From NCBI GenBank assembly GCA_905236255.1, contig CAJOPK010000107.1, forward strand, positions 1 through 6,857: a stretch of DNA of 6,857 bases, given 5' to 3'. The notes beneath the pieces are model-generated. The model saw nothing but the letters and a program-made list of their open reading frames with translations, made no database searches and was not told the DNA's origin. Of this stretch, positions 5,279 through 6,857 are shown piece by piece. The stretch comes from an uncultured Selenomonadaceae bacterium (lineage in GTDB: Bacteria > Bacillota > Negativicutes > Selenomonadales > Selenomonadaceae). How positions within the stretch are numbered: the stretch's first letter is position 1; every line of letters begins with the position of its first letter. Both the position numbers and the translations under genes were made by a program.

Positions 5279-6857
5279 TTGACTGAAGAAAAAATGCCGA
5301 AAGTTTACGAACCGCAGAATTTTGAGAAAGAAATTTATTCAAAGTGGGAGGCGGATAAAAATTTTCACACAACCGCCGACAAGCCCGGAGATCCTTATTG
5401 CATAGTGATTCCCCCGCCGAATGTCACCGGACAACTGCACATGGGGCATGCACTGGACGAAACACTGCAGGATATTTTGATTCGCTATCACAGAATGAAG
5501 GGTGAAAATACTTTGTGGATGCCCGGTTGCGATCATGCCGGAATTGCCACTCAGGCAAAAGTTGAGGAGTCTTTGCGCGCCGGAGGTACGAATCGTTACG
5601 AACTGGGGCGTGAAAAATTTCTTGAAAGAGTTTGGCAGTGGAAGGAAAAATACGGCAGCCGGATTATGTATCAGCTCCGGACTTTGGGCGCAAGTTGCGA
5701 TTGGGACAGAGAACGCTTTACAATGGACGAAGGTTGCAGTGCCGCCGTCAGGAAAGTTTTCGTAACCCTTTACAATGAAGGTCTGATTTATCGCGGTACG
5801 AGAATCACGAATTGGTGTCCGAAATGCAACACCGCCCTTTCCGATATTGAAGTCGAACACGTCAACGAACAGGGACATCTTTGGCATTTGCGTTATCCCT
5901 TCAAAGACGGAAGCGGTTTTGTCGAAATTGCGACGACCCGCCCGGAAACAATGCTCGGCGATACCGGCGTTGCCGTTCATCCGGACGACGAAAGATATAA
6001 AAATCTTGTCGGAAAAACTTTGATTTTGCCGATCGTCAACCGGGAAATTCCCCTTTTTGCCGATGATTACGTCGATAAAGAATTTGGGACGGGCGCGGTT
6101 AAAGTTACTCCGGCTCACGACCCCAACGACTTTGAAATGGGTCTGCGTCACAATTTGGAGCAGATTAAAGTCATAAACAACGACGGCACAATGTCTGAAG
6201 GCTTGGGGAAATATTCCGGGCTTGACAGATACGAATGCAGAAAAATTTTGATTGAAGATTTGAAGGCGGCGGGAGTTCTCGTTTCAACGGAAGATCATGA
6301 ACACGCTGTCGGGCATTGTTCACGTTGCAACACGACGGTTGAGCCGCTTGTCAGTAAACAGTGGTTTGTCAAAATGGAATCTCTTGCAAAGCCGGCGATT
6401 GAGGCGGTTAAGTCCGGCGAAACAAAATTTGTCCCGGAAAGATTTACAAAGATCTATACAAATTGGCTGGAAAATATTCGCGACTGGTGCATAAGCCGTC
6501 AACTTTGGTGGGGACACAGAATACCGGCATGGTATTGCGACGACTGCGGAAAGATGACCGTTTCGGCTGAAGAGGTTCATGAATGTTCACATTGTCACGG
6601 CAAAAATATCCGGCAAGATGAAGATGTTTTGGATACATGGTTCAGTTCGGCACTTTGGCCTTTCTCGACTTTGGGCTGGCCCGAAAAAACTCCGGAACTT
6701 GAAAAATTTTATCCGACAAGTGTTCTCGTCACCGGCTACGATATAATTTTCTTCTGGGTTGCCAGAATGATGATGACCGGCTTGAAATTTCCCGGCAAAG
6801 TCCCCTTCAAACACGTTTTCATTCACGGACTTGTTCGCGATGAACAGGGCAGAAAAA
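5279..6857 (+). CDS. valS: Valyl-tRNA synthetase, N-terminal 526 residues (3' truncated by window)
   Basis: A class I aminoacyl-tRNA synthetase that charges tRNA-Val with valine in the cytoplasm. The Rossmann-fold HIGH signature appears as HMGH (54-57) after PPPNVTGQL. The CP1 editing domain, which clears misacylated threonine, is seen in VEIATTRPETMLGDTGVAVHP (215-235) and GTGAVKVTPAHDPNDFEMG (270-288). Cysteine pairs at 180/183 with 347/350, and 420/423 with 436/439, form two zinc-knuckle sets as in bacterial ValRS. VLDTWFSSALWPFSTLGWP (450-468) is strongly diagnostic of ValRS over IleRS or LeuRS. The window ends at GRK, just before the expected MSKS. Full-length family members are about 880 residues, so roughly 40 percent lies outside. 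Only 38 nt separate it from ispF, with no terminator or room for a T-box leader, so read-through from the MEP genes is likely. The start is TTG. Confidence 0.97.
   Translation, partial: MTEEKMPKVYEPQNFEKEIYSKWEADKNFHTTADKPGDPYCIVIPPPNVTGQLHMGHALDETLQDILIRYHRMKGENTLWMPGCDHAGIATQAKVEESLRAGGTNRYELGREKFLERVWQWKEKYGSRIMYQLRTLGASCDWDRERFTMDEGCSAAVRKVFVTLYNEGLIYRGTRITNWCPKCNTALSDIEVEHVNEQGHLWHLRYPFKDGSGFVEIATTRPETMLGDTGVAVHPDDERYKNLVGKTLILPIVNREIPLFADDYVDKEFGTGAVKVTPAHDPNDFEMGLRHNLEQIKVINNDGTMSEGLGKYSGLDRYECRKILIEDLKAAGVLVSTEDHEHAVGHCSRCNTTVEPLVSKQWFVKMESLAKPAIEAVKSGETKFVPERFTKIYTNWLENIRDWCISRQLWWGHRIPAWYCDDCGKMTVSAEEVHECSHCHGKNIRQDEDVLDTWFSSALWPFSTLGWPEKTPELEKFYPTSVLVTGYDIIFFWVARMMMTGLKFPGKVPFKHVFIHGLVRDEQGRK

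Noticed and set aside
5339..6151. Antisense open frame of 270 codons on the - strand inside valS.
   Set aside because: It lies wholly within a well-conserved valS frame and shows no family motif; it is a codon-bias shadow.

Overview
The window reads as an ordinary chromosomal segment of an anaerobic or microaerobic bacterium. Six genes are recognisable, all on the + strand, with strong Shine-Dalgarno sequences (one matches the full GGAGGTGA) and one TTG start. A membrane [NiFe] uptake hydrogenase, the MEP isoprenoid pathway and this ribosome-binding-site style would fit a Firmicutes-type lineage, perhaps a diderm one such as Negativicutes. That placement is an inference from gene content and is weak; no rRNA or other marker is present.

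Region 1 (1-2132) is the 3' end of a hydrogenase operon. It holds the C-terminal 457 codons of the [NiFe] hydrogenase large subunit, including the DPCxxCxxH Ni-binding end and its removable tail. The HyaC-type diheme cytochrome b subunit follows, overlapping its upstream ribosome-binding site, and then a clear intrinsic terminator. Together the two proteins would pass electrons from H2 to the membrane quinone pool. No maturation protease gene follows before the terminator.

Region 2 (2133-3264) holds a single DUF4422-family gene, a putative glycan-related transferase. AT-rich intergenic stretches with candidate promoters and inverted repeats lie on both sides. It looks like an accessory cargo gene between two core-metabolism blocks.

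Region 3 (3265-6857) is a tightly packed operon-like run: a Cof-type HAD phosphatase, then ispD starting on the base after its stop codon, then ispF overlapping ispD by ATGA, then valS 38 nt later. IspD and IspF catalyse the third and fifth steps of the MEP pathway to isoprenoid precursors. ValS charges tRNA-Val and is cut by the window edge just before the expected KMSKS motif.

I found no mobile element, CRISPR array, RNA gene or clearly new system. The points most worth a second look are a CCGGTT/AACCGG inverted pair at nearly the same distance from two start codons, a pair of mutually exclusive hairpins before the HAD gene, an altered nucleotide-binding loop in IspD, and the missing hydrogenase protease gene.
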